From Daphnia carinata (Eukaryota; Arthropoda; Branchiopoda; Diplostraca; Daphniidae), in contig NC_081333.1 of NCBI RefSeq assembly GCF_022539665.2, positions 5,330,971-5,394,970 of the forward strand: 64,000 nucleotides of DNA, given 5' to 3'. A program made the position numbers and the translations under genes. Positions 1 to 11,204 of this stretch are shown here, piece by piece. Position 1 is the stretch's first letter, and every line of letters begins with the position of its first letter. Under the pieces are notes generated by a model that had not been told where the DNA came from, did not search any database, and was given only the letters and a program-made list of their open reading frames with translations.

Positions 1-54
1 TTCGGGTATTCGGTGTTCTTCGTGAGGTCCTTCCTCATCAAGTTGCATACATAT

Positions 55-332
55 TGTAGCGCCAATGGACTTTGTCGCCTATCGCGCGATGATAGGCGAT
101 CCGCAAGTCAACCATTGGCTAGCATTTGTCGCTCTGACCGGATGTCGGGAGCTTTAAAACCCCGACTCTGACAAGTCACAGCAGTTCAGTTCAGTTCAGT
201 TAGCAGTCGCGTTAGTTGAAGTAGTTGAGTTGTTGTGCAGTAGTCGATCTGTAGCCTGTCGTCTAGTGTGTTTTGGTGTACTGCATATTGTCTACGTGTC
301 AATACAAGCCTTAACCCAGTGAAACTGTTACA
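55..332 (+). repeat. 5' LTR of Gypsy-A
   Basis: Starts TGTAGC and ends GTTACA, preceded by the ATAT target duplication. It would supply the promoter (U3) for the element. A run of GTTCA repeats occurs near 185-200, followed by a likely start region; I see no strong TATA box, though TTTAAAA occurs near 153. It matches 8327-8604 except for about 11 substitutions. Confidence 0.95.
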
Positions 333-348
333 TGGTGGAGATGCTCCT
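333..348 (+). other. Candidate primer-binding site of Gypsy-A
   Basis: TGGTGGAGATGC directly abuts the LTR end and begins with TGG, as expected for pairing with the CCA end of a tRNA. I cannot match it to a specific tRNA by eye. Confidence 0.5.
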
Positions 349-396
349 GCGTTCTTAACTGGTCAGTTGGACGTTTAACTCAGGTAGGCGTTTGTT

Positions 397-1581
397 GTGA
401 GGGGTCTCTGGAAGTCGAACTCAGCAATTTATTGTTGGGCACGAGGCCACAACAACGGTCTGATAGAACGTGTGATTGACAGTGAGTCGCGGTGGGTCCT
501 CGCTTTGATGTCACACGGGAGAGGTGTGATTCCAGACGCTGGGGAAAGGAGTCGTAGACGAGCAGCTGAAGAGGCGGCGAAGGCGATTCAGACCTATTAC
601 ACGGGTTTGAGGCCAACGACACTTCTAAGTGCAGTAGCACGAGCTTCGGTGAGATTACAGGAGGCAGGTGCAACATCAGTGCGGTCTAAGGGGCGATCAA
701 GAAGCCCCCTGGTGAGGTGAGTGAGCTTACTTTCGGGCAGAGAGGTGCGTGTGTAGCCGAAAAGGTATCCCAACAAGGAAGTGTCCCAGATTTGACGCAG
801 TTTGAGTTGGATTCCGAACAACAGGGTGAGGAATTCGTGGAGGCTCAGAGTCACCAGGTTTTCGAGAATCAAGAAACCAGCTGGGCTGCGGAAAAAGGGG
901 AATACGAGCCGACGGTGGCATACGAGCATCGTGATGGTGCCCGTGTGGTTAGCAGCGCGGTCGACACACGAACCGGAGCGGGAGAAGAGGAGCGACAGGA
1001 AGAGTGAGTTGTCGACCGAGACCGGAATTGCATACGCGACGACCGGAGGTGGACGACGCTGCGTCGCACATCCCGCAAGTAGCAGGACCCGTAAGCCAGG
1101 AAAGGATCGAAATACAAGCCATTCCGGCGGAAAGCAGGCAGCGGAAGGTGGACGCCGTTAGCAGCGATCAGGGTCGCGAGTTCAGCGGACTATTGCGACG
1201 AATTCGCTCGCGACGCAAGAGACGGTGACGGAAAACCAGGAAGGGGCGCGTCCAGTGTCAATGCAAGCGGAAGGCGCTGGTGACAGAAGAAGCACGGTTG
1301 GCGTGGAAGCCGACACCACTGGTATCACCGAGAGATCGTCAAATGCTGATAGTGAGCAGTTGTCGAGAGAAGAACGCGACGCGGCGGAAGAGCGAAGAGC
1401 TGACTTTGGAAGAAGAAGCCTGCGCGAAGGCCTACGACCTCGAGCGTCTAGCACGCCGCACGCAGCGGTGTTGGTCAGGCAAGAAAGAAGTGGACTTAGT
1501 GTCGGGGATTCACCAAGGCGACAGTCCATAGCTCAGGAAGAGGAACTAGCTTGGGATCCTTTTCTGGCAGAGGAGGGGGAC
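397..1581 (+). pseudogene. Gypsy-A leader or Gag N-terminal region, frame-broken
   Basis: Successive open stretches in different frames (397-720, 717-1007, 1004-1228, 1225-1581) encode charged, low-complexity sequence rich in Glu, Arg and Ala. The first in-frame ATG of the first stretch is near 508. I recognise no domain. The back-to-back frame changes suggest one long ancestral Gag N-terminus with indels, but an untranslated leader is also possible. No neighbour other than the element's own gag explains it. Confidence 0.45.
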
Positions 1582-2566
1582 ATGGCGGAAAGGCCGATCT
1601 TCCAGTATAAGGAGCTGGAGAAATTCCGCGGCACGGCGAAGGAAAATGCTGTGGAGTGGATTGATCGATTTGAAAGGATCGGTCGCCACAACAGATGGAC
1701 CAATAATGACTTGGCAAGAGTGATAGACGTGTCGCTCGAGGGGAACGGCCTATAAATGGATTGTAGGCCTTGAGGCGCGGAACACGCGTCCGGAGCACTG
1801 GGAAGACCGAAGAGAGAGATTCGTGGCGGAGCAAGGGCAGCCAGCGCGCGAGAGGCAAGTACCTGGACTCAAGTCGTTGTTTTTGAAGCAGTTTGTTGCG
1901 GTAAACTTGAAGCGACAAATGGGGAGGAAGCTGCGGATGAGAGTCCAAGGGAAAGAAGAAGACATAACGGAGTATTACCACGACGTTATGGATTTGTGCC
2001 GTATCGTGCAACCGGATATGGCGAAAGAAGTTTGCATTGACCATCTGTTCAGGGGGTTAAGCCCAGCGCTTTACGAAAGGCTGTACGTGCTCGGAATAAC
2101 GACCGGAGAGGAGTTTTTGGAAAAAGCAAGACTCCATGCAGATGCTGTGAAAACGGCCAATGAAAGAGGCTATGAAGATGTGCGCCGGGAAAATGAGAAA
2201 GCTGCCATCGGGGGAGTAGGCTTTGACAAGATGCAAGAGCTCCAGCGGCAGATACAGGAGCTGCGCGATGAGCTGGCCAAGGCGAGAGGGCCGTCGGGAA
2301 AGAAAAACATCGACGGTGAAAAAAATGAAAATAACCGGAAGCCGAAGAAGAGGAACCCATTCCGATGTTATAATTGCGATGAAGAAGGACATATCGCAAG
2401 GAATTGTCCAAAGGAAAAGAAGCGAGACGGCACGCCAAAGCCTACAAAGCCTACGCAGCCGGAGGGGGTGAAGCCAAAAGCAGCCTGTGCTGTGATTGGC
2501 GGAGAGCAGAGCCAATCAAATGGAGCGGCCAATGGCGGCGATCAGCAGCCCACCGAAGAAAATTGA
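1582..2566 (+). pseudogene. gag: Gypsy-A Gag with CCHC zinc knuckle
   Basis: Gag forms the particle shell and packages the RNA. An ATG at 1582 opens the retrotransposon-Gag domain (motifs FRGTAKENAVEWIDRF and later MDLCRIV and LFRGLSPALYERL). The frame is lost at about 1741-1755, where a one-base shift puts a stop after SLEGNGL; the expected continuation (AYKWIVGLEAR) lies one frame over and runs to 2566. The C-terminus carries a zinc knuckle CYNCDEEGHIARNC at about 2366-2407 followed by a Lys/Pro-rich tail. The protease lies in the -1 frame relative to the end of gag. Confidence 0.85.
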
Positions 2567-2834
2567 TTGGTGGATGCCCCGTTGAAGCTTTAGTGGACAC
2601 GGGAGCGGTAATTTCTGTAATTACGCCGTCATTAACAAGCAAATTGAAGTTGAAAATTACCCCATGGGATGGACCCATGGTGGTGACAGCTGATGGACAA
2701 CCGATGCAACCAAGTTGCCCTGGCGGTGAGAAATAAGAACACGTCGGTGGAAGAGGAAGCTGTCGTGCTGAAAACTTTTGGACCCGACTTCATCTTGGGA
2801 AGGAATTTGTTGAAGCTCTTTAAGGAATTGAAGA
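2567..2834 (+). pseudogene. Gypsy-A retroviral-type aspartic protease
   Basis: The protease would process Gag and Pol. The active-site motif ALVDTGAVISVI lies at about 2587-2622 and keeps the catalytic Asp-Thr-Gly. The second conserved block, ILGRNLL, lies at about 2795-2815. The first half reads in one frame (to 2736) and the second half in another (from 2693), so an indel near 2690-2735 splits it. The -1 relation to gag could once have been programmed frameshifting, but I see no canonical slippery heptamer at the overlap. Confidence 0.8.
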
Positions 2835-4894
2835 TCTGCTTTAGCAGCCCTCCGACAGTGGAGCTTGGGGCGATCGACATTGGAGCAGCCGGAGGAGGAG
2901 ATGCCTTAAGGAAAGTGACCGCAACAGTGCGTGTCACGGTGCCGAAAAGGAGTGCTGTGCCCGTAAAGGTGTCGATCCCGGAGGGAGGAAGTAAAGACGC
3001 AATTATGCTCCTCCGCCCGTCGAAGAAGCTTCTCGAGAAATGTGGCCTATCAGCGGGTCACGCTCTGATTGACTGCACCAAGTCGGATGCTGTGGTTCAC
3101 GTGATGAACGTCGATCACACAGATCATGTAATTGTGGAAGGGACATCGCTTGGGCAATTGGTGGCTGTCGACCAGAGCAGCGGTCTTCCGCTGGAAATGG
3201 AAGATGGACGTGCAGCCGGAAGAGGCAGTGAACGACCTGGAAAACGAGACCCGGCTATGTTCGAGGAATGTGTGGCGAAGACACTGACAGGAGAAGATCG
3301 CATAGACCTCATTTCGCTTTTGATGAGTTTTCAAGATGTGTTCGCTGAAGGCAGCGATTGTCTTGGACAGTGTACTGTCCTGGAGCATGCTATACCTGCG
3401 GGTGATGCGGCACCGATCAAGCAATTACCAAGGCGACGCGCCTGGCAGGAACGGGAACTCATTAAGGTGGAGGTAGACAAGATGTTGCGGCAGGGGGGTA
3501 TTGAACCCGCGCAGAGCCCCTGGTCGTCGCCAATCGTCCGTGCGAAGAAGAAGGATGGAAAGTGGCGATTCTGCATTGCTTACAGACGTTTAAATGACGT
3601 AACGACGAAGAACGTCTATCCACTTCCACGCATCAACGATGCGTTATCGAAGCTGGAGGGAGCGACGCTTTTCAGTGTTGTAGACCTTCAGAGTGGGTAC
3701 TGGCAGGTGCCAGTCGCTGAAGAGGACAAGCCGAAGACAGCGTTCGTGACGGCCGACGGTCTCTACCAATTCCGAGTAATGCCGTTTGGATTGTGTTCAG
3801 CACCGAGCACATTCCAGCGGCTCATGGATATGGTATTGGCAGGGCTCAAGTGGACCGATTGCCTGGTATACATGAATGATGTAGTCATCTTCGGGAGGGA
3901 TGCAAAGGAGCATCTGGAGAGGCTCGGAAAGGTCTTGTCGTGCTTCCGGAGGTCCAACTTAAAGCTGAAAATTGAAAAATGCGCCTTCGGAAATGAACGG
4001 GTGCGGATGTTGGACCACGTCGTGAGCCGAGCTGGGATTGAGCCGGATCCAGACCACTGCAAAGCAATCGAAAAGTTCCCTGGCCCAAACCTCAATGCTA
4101 GTGAAAAGGTAAAGAGGAAGTGGGTGAAGAGCTTTGTAGGCCTTTGCTCTTTCTACCGCAAGTTTGCGCCGAACTTTGCCAAGACGGCGTATCCACTCAC
4201 GGCAATGGAGGGAAAAGGAATTTTCCGGTGGGGAGAGCCGGAGTGGAGTAGCTTTGCAGAATTGAAGGCGGTGCTGGTAAAGGCAGCTCGGCTGGCGCAT
4301 CCAGATTATGCGAGGACTTTTGAGGTACACCCGGACGCCTGTGACTACGGAATAGGCGCAGCGTTGATGCAATACAGGGATGGACACGCCATGCCCATTT
4401 GTTTTGCGAGCCGAGTGTTAAAAAAGTCAGAGAGGAACTATTCAATCACCGAAAAGGAGTGCCTGGCCATTGTATGGGCCATGAAGAAGTTTCGCCCATA
4501 CATCTGGGGAACGAAGTTAGTGGTGAAGACAGATCATCATGCCCTATGCTGGCTGATGACAAAACAGGAGCTGAGTGGCAGACTAGAACGATGGAGTTTG
4601 TCGTTGCAAGAGTACGACATAAGCATCTGCTACAAGAAGGGAAGTCTCCATGAAGATGCAGATGCCCTGTCGCGTTACCCAATACAAGAGGGAGTGGAGG
4701 AAGGGCACGCGACACCTATTCCAGTTGCGGCTATGGCGATGGACGTTCAGTCCTGGACTGACGGACAGGAGCTCAAAGCAGTGGAAGCGGATCAAGCAGG
4801 CGATGATCAGCAACACTTCCACGCGATACGGGAATTTCGTGCTGAAGGAAGGCCTGTTGTACCTGAGAACGATCAGTTTCGGACAAGAATTTGA
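2835..4894 (+). pseudogene. pol: Gypsy-A reverse transcriptase and RNase H
   Basis: A long uninterrupted reading frame holds the RT blocks in order: SPWSSPIVRAKKKDGKWRF, YPLPRINDALSKLEGATLFS, MPFGLCSAPSTFQRLMD and the catalytic box. That box reads YMND at 3869-3880 instead of Y-x-D-D, so the first metal-binding Asp is Asn. RNase H follows (FEVHPDACDYGIGAAL; SITEKECLAIVWAMKKFRPY; TDHHALCWL). Near 4830 the correct sequence moves to another frame, and the original frame ends at 4894. Length and order are normal for Gypsy Pol. Confidence 0.9.
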
Positions 4895-6199
4895 TCGGCT
4901 CTGCGTGCATCCAGAGAATAGGAATCACTACCGTGGGTTCATCATGAACCTACGGCGGGGCACCTAGGACAAGCAAGAACTCTGGAGAGGGCTCGGCAGA
5001 GGTTTTACTGGCCGAAGATGGATAGAGCAGTTATCCGGTATGTCAAGGCATGCAAAAGTTGTCAGATACGGAAGCCGGATCATGGGAGGAAGAAGGGACT
5101 CATGGAGATTACACAAGTGGGAGGACCTTTCGAACGGATCGGGATAGATGTCCTTGGTCCATTCCCGCGATCAGGGAGCGGGAATACAAACGTGGTCGTT
5201 GCCATAGACTACCTTACTAAGTGGGTAGAAACAAGGGCCGTACCGGATGCCACGGCACGGCAAATAGCAAAATTCTTCGTCGAGGACATTTTGTTGCGGC
5301 ATGGATTTCCGCGGGAGGTGACGTCCGATCAAGGGAAGTGTTTCACGGCAGAAGTAACCCGTGAGGTGTTCACCCTTCTACGACTCTCACATCGGATGAC
5401 GGTGCCTTACCACCAACAGGCCAATGGTCTCGTGGAGCGGCAAAACAAGACGCTGGCGACCATGGTGGCGATGTATGTGGATGAAAGTCATGAGGACTGG
5501 GACGAGTTCCTCGGCTTTGTCACGTTTGCCTACAACTCGGCGCGCCAAGAGAGCACCAATCATACACCATTCATGCTGGTGTATGTACGGGAAGCAGTGA
5601 TTCCGACGGACCTGCTAGCGGCGACAGGCCCGAGTCAATCCAAGCTTGTTGATGCAGAGGATCTGATGAAGGCGATGGCGAGCTTGAGGGAGGACGTGAG
5701 GGATAGACTGGCCCTGGTGCAGCAGCGCCAGAAGACGCAGTACGATACCAGAGCCAGTGAGGCACCGGTATACGAACCTGGTAACCTGGTATTAGTCTTC
5801 CGGCCACAGAGGAAGAAAGGGCTAGCGGAAAAGTCACTGCACCAGTACGTGGGCCCATTCAAGGTGGTCAGGCAGATCACTGATTTAAACTATGAACTTC
5901 GAAAGCCTTCTGGGAAGAGGACCATTGTAGTCCATGTTTCGCAAATGAAGAAGTTTGTTGTAGAGTCCGATTTCGTGGTGGAAGTTGAGGCAGTGTCGCG
6001 TGATGACAATCCTGAAATAACCCCAGAGGACGACACCGCAGCAGTGGCCGAGGAACCAGAGGCAACGATGGAACCTGAGGCGGCGGCGTGTGCTGGCACG
6101 AATCCTGAGAGATCGCTGGAAAGCGATACCGCGGAGGTGGTTAGTCAACCCAAGGCGAAAGGCGCAAGGGGAAGGCGAAACGCCGGCCACTGGAAGTAA
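4895..6199 (+). pseudogene. Gypsy-A integrase
   Basis: The integrase inserts the cDNA. The H2C2 zinc-binding region starts at about 4940 (HHEPTAGHLGQARTL, later CKSCQ at about 5051). The catalytic core keeps all three acidic residues: D in GIDVLGPF, D in TSDQGKCF and E in ANGLVERQNK. A C-terminal domain with LVLVFRPQRKKGLAEK follows, then a Glu-rich tail. The frame is continuous from 4940 to 6199. The junction with RNase H is broken by two nearly compensating shifts between 4830 and 4940. Confidence 0.9.
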
Positions 6200-6231
6200 T
6201 AGAGGAGGAAGATTGTAGTGAAGGTCTACAA

Positions 6232-8200
6232 GTGGAAGAGGAGCCAAGGCCTGGGTTTCAAGAGGGGGTGGAACCGCCTCCAGGTCGTCCGATCCGACAA
6301 AGATGTGCTCCAGGATGGATGAAGAACATGCTGCTTTTATCAGTGATCTGTACCATTGGACAGATGATCCAAGCGCATGAAATGAAAGGAAAGTTCGTGG
6401 TGACGGAAGGAGCGGTGTTTTATCCGGAGGGAACCCTAGCGCTAGGCCATCCTGAATGGATCGTCATTTATGATATACCAACCAAACAGGCGGAGCAGGT
6501 GATCAAGCGTGTCACAAACTGGGTGGACGAAATGCTTCGGGCATTTGACAAGGTCGCGACGGCAAATTTCCCAATGGAAGTAAAGCCATTCTTGGAGGGG
6601 CCTGCGTTCGATTTGGTGGAAATCAAGTCCAGAGAGGAGCGTCGACGGCAGGGAGTTGGAGAGAGCCCTGAAAGGCGATGGAACCAGGAGGAAGCGCGGG
6701 CTGTTCGACGCTGGAGGCAAATTACTTAGCTGGTTATTCGGGTCGGTGCATTCAAGGCTCGAATTTTTCGACAAGAAGGGCCTGGAAGTAGTGCATCTTC
6801 TTCAGGAGTAAGCAACACTCCTGAATGTCACGTTGGGGCACCTGGCGGAACATGAGGCAGAGATTAACAACTTGATAGCGGCCTCGGGACAGATGCGCCG
6901 CGAACAAGCTCAGCTGAGAAAGGCTTTCAACGAGAGCTAGACACACCTGGCGAGAGAATTGCTTTATCTCCAGAAAGTGGCAAGATCCATCGAGAAAGCT
7001 AATCGCGCACTGGACTGGACGGCGGAAGTCCTGCATGGATGGCAGACTGGGCTGGCGGACGCAGTAATAGGGAAGCTGTCACCCCTGATGTGCCCCGAAC
7101 GTTCTGACTCAAGCGTTGGAGTCCGTTCGACAGGCGTTACCCCAAGGACGGGGGCTGACACCGACCCTTCAAGGGGGTAATGGCTGGAGGGCCTACCAAG
7201 AGGCTAGGGTGGAGGCGGCACTGGCAAACGGCAACATTCGGTTGTTTATTCATTTACCAGTATTTGAATTTAATTATGCTTTGCAGATTTACAGTGTGTT
7301 CCCAATGCCAGTGGCCACCAGAAAAGGGGAATCGATGTCCCACTCCTACGCTGGATTAGCTCCGTTCCTGGGAGTGTCGCCGGATCGCCAACTGTTTGTG
7401 GAATTCAACGCCGATGAAGCGCGAAAATGCGTGCCATTCATGGGCAGTGTGTGCCCTTTCCTGAAGCCCATTGACCGAAAAGGAAGGATGAAGAGCTGTA
7501 CGGCGGCTGTGTTTCTACAGGAGCAGGGAGCCATTCAGAAGAACTGGCTGCTGGAAAGTAAAAAGTGGGCCGGCATAGATCTGTTCTATGTTGGAGGACG
7601 AAAGTGGGGCTACGCGGGGAAAGACAATGTGACTATAGTGCTCCAGTGCCCTGGTCAAAGAATCGGAGGAATAGGTTTGCCACAAGTTCTGCCAGCAGCG
7701 GGAGTGATAAAAATTCAAAGACTTTGTTCAGCAACCTCGGATGACTGGATTTTGCAAGCGAGCTTTCGGCAGATGTTGCCAATGAATGTCACAATCGTCA
7801 TTGACGAAGAAGCGGCGGGATGGTGAGCAGCTTGCTGGTGCCGGTGATGGAGCAACCGCAACCGGTGGTAAAGAGCCCAATATTGGAGGAGTCACCAGCA
7901 GCGCTTCGCCCACCAACGCGGATAGACAGAGCGGGGGCGAGTTTGCATCTGAGAGCGGTCGAAAGCCTACACCGACAATGGGAAGAAGAGGAGAACGTCA
8001 TGCGGTACCCATTTGAGTGGGTTATTGGATTTCTGTTCCCAATGCCTCTGATTATTTATCTGATGTTTGAATATCGGAGGTTGATGAACCATGTCGATAT
8101 CCTGTTATTGGCTCGCGCTACTGAAGTGCGAGAGCCCAAAAACGGGGACAAATCCGATTCTAGCACGGTGGCGGGAACCTCGTCACCGAACATGCAATAG
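6232..8200 (+). pseudogene. env: Gypsy-A envelope-like glycoprotein, broken
   Basis: The third gene has the architecture of errantivirus envelopes and baculovirus F-type fusion proteins. It shows a hydrophobic N-terminal segment (near 6328-6366), a basic furin-type RRKR site at 6686-6697 followed by a Gly/Leu/Phe-rich fusion-peptide-like stretch, a heptad-like helix (about 6810-7080), a Cys-containing ectodomain (7190-7820) and a membrane anchor near 8011-8070. Lesions: a shift between the N-terminal part and the RRKR site, in-frame stops near 6809 and 6938, and further shifts near 7110 and 7820. Such genes can make an element infectious, but this copy cannot encode an intact protein. Confidence 0.85.
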
Positions 8201-8315
8201 CCTTATTAAATGTAGGCGCTTTGGCCAGCTGAATGTTGGCCAAACCAGTGGAAGTTAAATGTCTAGTTTTGTACCCTTTCCTTTATGGGGTTGTCAACAT
8301 TTCAGGCTTTTAGGT

Positions 8316-8326
8316 AGGAAGGGGGA
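8316..8326 (+). other. Polypurine tract of Gypsy-A
   Basis: AGGAAGGGGGA lies immediately before the 3' LTR, the expected position of the plus-strand primer. Confidence 0.85.
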
Positions 8327-8604
8327 TGTAGCGCCAATGGACTTTATCGCCTATCGCGTGGCGATAGGTGATCCGCAAGTCAACCATTGGCTAGCATTTG
8401 TCGCTCTGACCGGATGTCGGGAGCTTTAAAACCCCGACTCTGACAAGCCAGAGCAGTTCAGATCAGTTCAGTTAGCAGTCGCGTTAGTTGAAGTAGTTGA
8501 GTTGTTGTGCAGTAGTCGAACTGTAGCCTGTCGTCTAGTGTGTTTTGGTGTACTGTATCTTGTCTACGTGTCAATACAAGCCTTAACCCAGTGAAACTGT
8601 TACA
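8327..8604 (+). repeat. 3' LTR of Gypsy-A
   Basis: It has the same length (278 bp) and ends as the 5' LTR, and is followed by ATAT at 8605-8608. Differences from the 5' copy include four substitutions clustered in the first 50 bases. Confidence 0.95.
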
Positions 8605-8608
8605 ATAT

Positions 8609-9471
8609 ATGCCTTCTCTCCCCTTTTATTTTTAATATTAACCTGAGCCACTAAGCTATGGTCGGATGTTTATTCAAATACCTCATCTTTTAAGGTAAAA
8701 GGCGAACTCGTCATCCTTTCGCCACCCTTCTATGCCGGAGTGCAAAAAGCATTTGCGGTGAGTGAGTGCCTACTACATAAAAGCAGCTGCCATAGCTATT
8801 TTCTCAGCTCAAAGGGTAGAAATTAAAAGAATTCGCGCAATTTTTTAGATCCAATAATATAAACCAAAGGAACATGTGATATGACGGTAACTGTTACGCT
8901 CGTATCCGACTGTGATTAGGTTATAAATTTCACTTTCAGTTTCATAGTCATTTCAATGATGCTTAATCGATACCGTAGCGAACGGTGTCCCATCTAAGAA
9001 AATGCTTTTTAACAAACGTATTAAAGGCACATACAATATATCCAGTATAACTAGACGTAATCACCATGATAAATCAAAGACAAAGACTTCATATAGAATT
9101 TAACCAAAATAAAATTTACACAAAAATGAGGTGCGGCTAGAATGGGCGAAACATTGCATAGTCTGAGGTCCCGCTCTAGCAGTTTTTGAAATAGGCCTTC
9201 CCAAGTAGCCTATTGTCTATTTGAGCTGGAAACGGTAGCAGCAAAGCGTTGCACACTTCCTTTCGCTTGGGACAAACGGCTGATCTAACCCGTCCGTTAA
9301 CGCCACTCGCATTCTCCTTTTGATCAGTACAGATTAATTTCACGTGCGACCAAGTTTCGGCATATATCACAAGTGCGTAGCGTTTGCGAAAAAGCTGTCA
9401 CGCCCACCGTGGCCGCAAAGGAAAGCCTACAAAAGCACAGGCTTCAATTTATGTAACAAAAAATAATACTT
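8609..9471. other. Unassigned non-coding stretch
   Basis: It lies between Gypsy-A and the ZSWIM8-like pseudogene. I see only short scattered open frames, AT-rich runs and no recognisable domain, LTR or RNA gene. It may contain introns or upstream remnants of the ZSWIM8-like gene. Confidence 0.4.
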
Positions 9472-11204
9472 ATGTTCATGGTCTCCGCGAGCCGACTCGA
9501 CCATTCGGGTTCACAGCGTTTGTCTGCCAGTCCTCGGGAATCTAGAACAATGGCCTTACCTGCAGCTCAAGGTGCCGTGCCACCTGAGCCTTGCGTTGTT
9601 ACCGTTCCTAACCGGAACGATGGAGTCTTTGGCGAGTTAAAGCCTTTGGATGAACCACTGGTGATCCCCTTCGCAAGAGCGGAGGGACTTCACGCTGATG
9701 GGCATAGCGCCGAAGCTTATGAATTGATCATACAATTTGCAACAGAACTATTACCAATCCACGCGATTTGGTGGTTTAGTTGCCTTCTGTCATCACAACG
9801 AATTGCAAGAAAAAGAAGACGAATCCTGCTTGTCATCAAATCAGCTGTTTGGCTTCAACAACCCTAGCCAAATGCGCATTTTTATGCAAAGTTTTGGTGG
9901 AAAATTGCGGCTATTACCATCTCGCCTTCAGGGGAGGAATGTTTGTATTGCCATTAGCACGGCCACCTGCTACCGTGAAACCATTAGTGAAGCTGAGCTC
10001 ACCAAGAATCTGAGTTGGTTACACTAGATACAGTTACGAGATGGCGTATTAGATCAAGAGGCGATGCTTTGTTGCCACTTTCACTTGCTACTTCTATCTT
10101 CGAAGCATTGGTCACTGCGTCAGAAGCACAGCAAGTTCGTGCTCCATTTTATTCTAACCATCGACTTCCAACCGATAAGAATTTTGCTTCGAACAGCCGT
10201 GTCTGCCCTAGGATTGAAGGAAACAATATCGTAATTAAAAATAGGTAAGATAATCAGCAATGTAATGCATAAAAATCAGGTAAATGTATCGGAAGCGGAC
10301 CATCCTCTTCTTTGTGAAGGAACACGACGTCAACGGGGTGATCTCGCTGTCATGTTACTGGTTCATTACAAGGACGACCCAGACCCCACCTATGGGTCAA
10401 ACATCATCTAGCACTCAACAGGTGCGTCAACGTCATGAAGGCATTGAACCTGGAATGATTGCAGTTTCGCTTGACGTGAATTCACCTCCAAACGCGGCCT
10501 GCCCTTTCCAGCCTAATATGGTAGCCACTGCTTTGAATAAAGTACGTGGACAGAGTCCTTCTTGGGAAGAAGATTATGCTCAGTGGCAAGCAGGGAACGG
10601 TGTTCGACTGGAATCGAACACTGGAGAAACGGCCAGTGGCAACGATGCTGCGATAAGCAATCGTCAAATGATGTACGCAGGTCGCACCCGAAGTCTAACT
10701 TATCGCTCTCAGTGACAACCGGGTCCTGGCTTGGATTCTGGCAGTTCAGGTTCAGAGAAATCATCGGGATCGAATGGTTTTGGATCTAGAGGTCCGCTGA
10801 ATCAACTTCCCTCCCGAATTGCACAGGAGTGTCATCGTCTTTGTCTGAAGTCGCGATGGGTGGAGCAATTGGTTCATCGATTTCTTTAAATCATTTAGTC
10901 GGTCGTCAGCCTCAACAACAAGCATTAGTCCCTGAAATGGGTTACATATTAAATGAGGGAGTCTCTTTTTCGAGAAATAGTGGGGGCATGGGACCTTGTG
11001 GTGGGAAAATCAGTCGCTTTAAAAACAAGCGTCTGTATCCGTCGGTTCCGAACTAACCGTCTGAAGCGTCAGCCCATTTTATGTTTGAATTCGCTAAAGC
11101 AGTCCTTTTGTAAATCGGAGGAAATAGTAGGGCATCCCTCTTTACCCAGCCCATCAATTCGCAAAATCCACGTGATCCCATTAGGGCATTGTTGATGTGC
11201 GCGC
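9472..11204 (+). pseudogene. ZSWIM8-like (EBAX-1/Dorado family) C-terminal pseudogene
   Basis: ZSWIM8 is the substrate receptor of a cullin-RING ubiquitin ligase that acts in Argonaute and microRNA turnover. Collinear family blocks are visible across frames: PFARAEGLHADGHSAEAYEL (9675-9730), TNPRDLVV (about 9755), KCAFLCKVLVENCGYYHLAF then ARPPATVKPL (about 9870-9990), LLPLSLATSIFEAL (about 10070), DLAVMLLVHYKDDPDPTYG (about 10340-10395) and, near 11060-11190, SEASAHFMFEFAKAVLL followed by GGNSRASLFTQP. Frameshifts (for example near 9745) and stops interrupt it. The copy ends abruptly where BEL-B begins. Assignment is from remembered family motifs. Confidence 0.75.

Larger units (their letters stand above)
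55..8604 (+). mobile_element. Gypsy-A: full-length env-bearing Gypsy LTR retrotransposon, degraded
   Basis: Two 278-bp direct repeats beginning TGTAGC and ending GTTACA bound the element. The 4-bp target duplication ATAT lies at 51-54 and 8605-8608. Internal order is gag, aspartic protease, reverse transcriptase, RNase H, integrase, envelope, which is the layout of errantivirus-like Gypsy elements. The LTRs differ at about 11 of 278 positions (about 4%), so this is not a recent insertion. Every gene carries at least one frameshift or stop, so the copy is inactive. Its LTR starts 54 bases into the window, so the upstream host context is not visible. Confidence 0.95.

Noticed and set aside
1-54. 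Coding exon at the left edge
   Set aside because: An open frame (GYSVFFVRSFLIKLH) exists, but it is too short to support.
2560-2600. Programmed -1 frameshift between gag and protease of Gypsy-A
   Set aside because: The frame relation fits, but I see no canonical X-XXY-YYZ heptamer, and the element has many random shifts.
9120-9420. tRNA or small RNA gene
   Set aside because: Some stem-like stretches occur, but no cloverleaf with A and B boxes at proper spacing.
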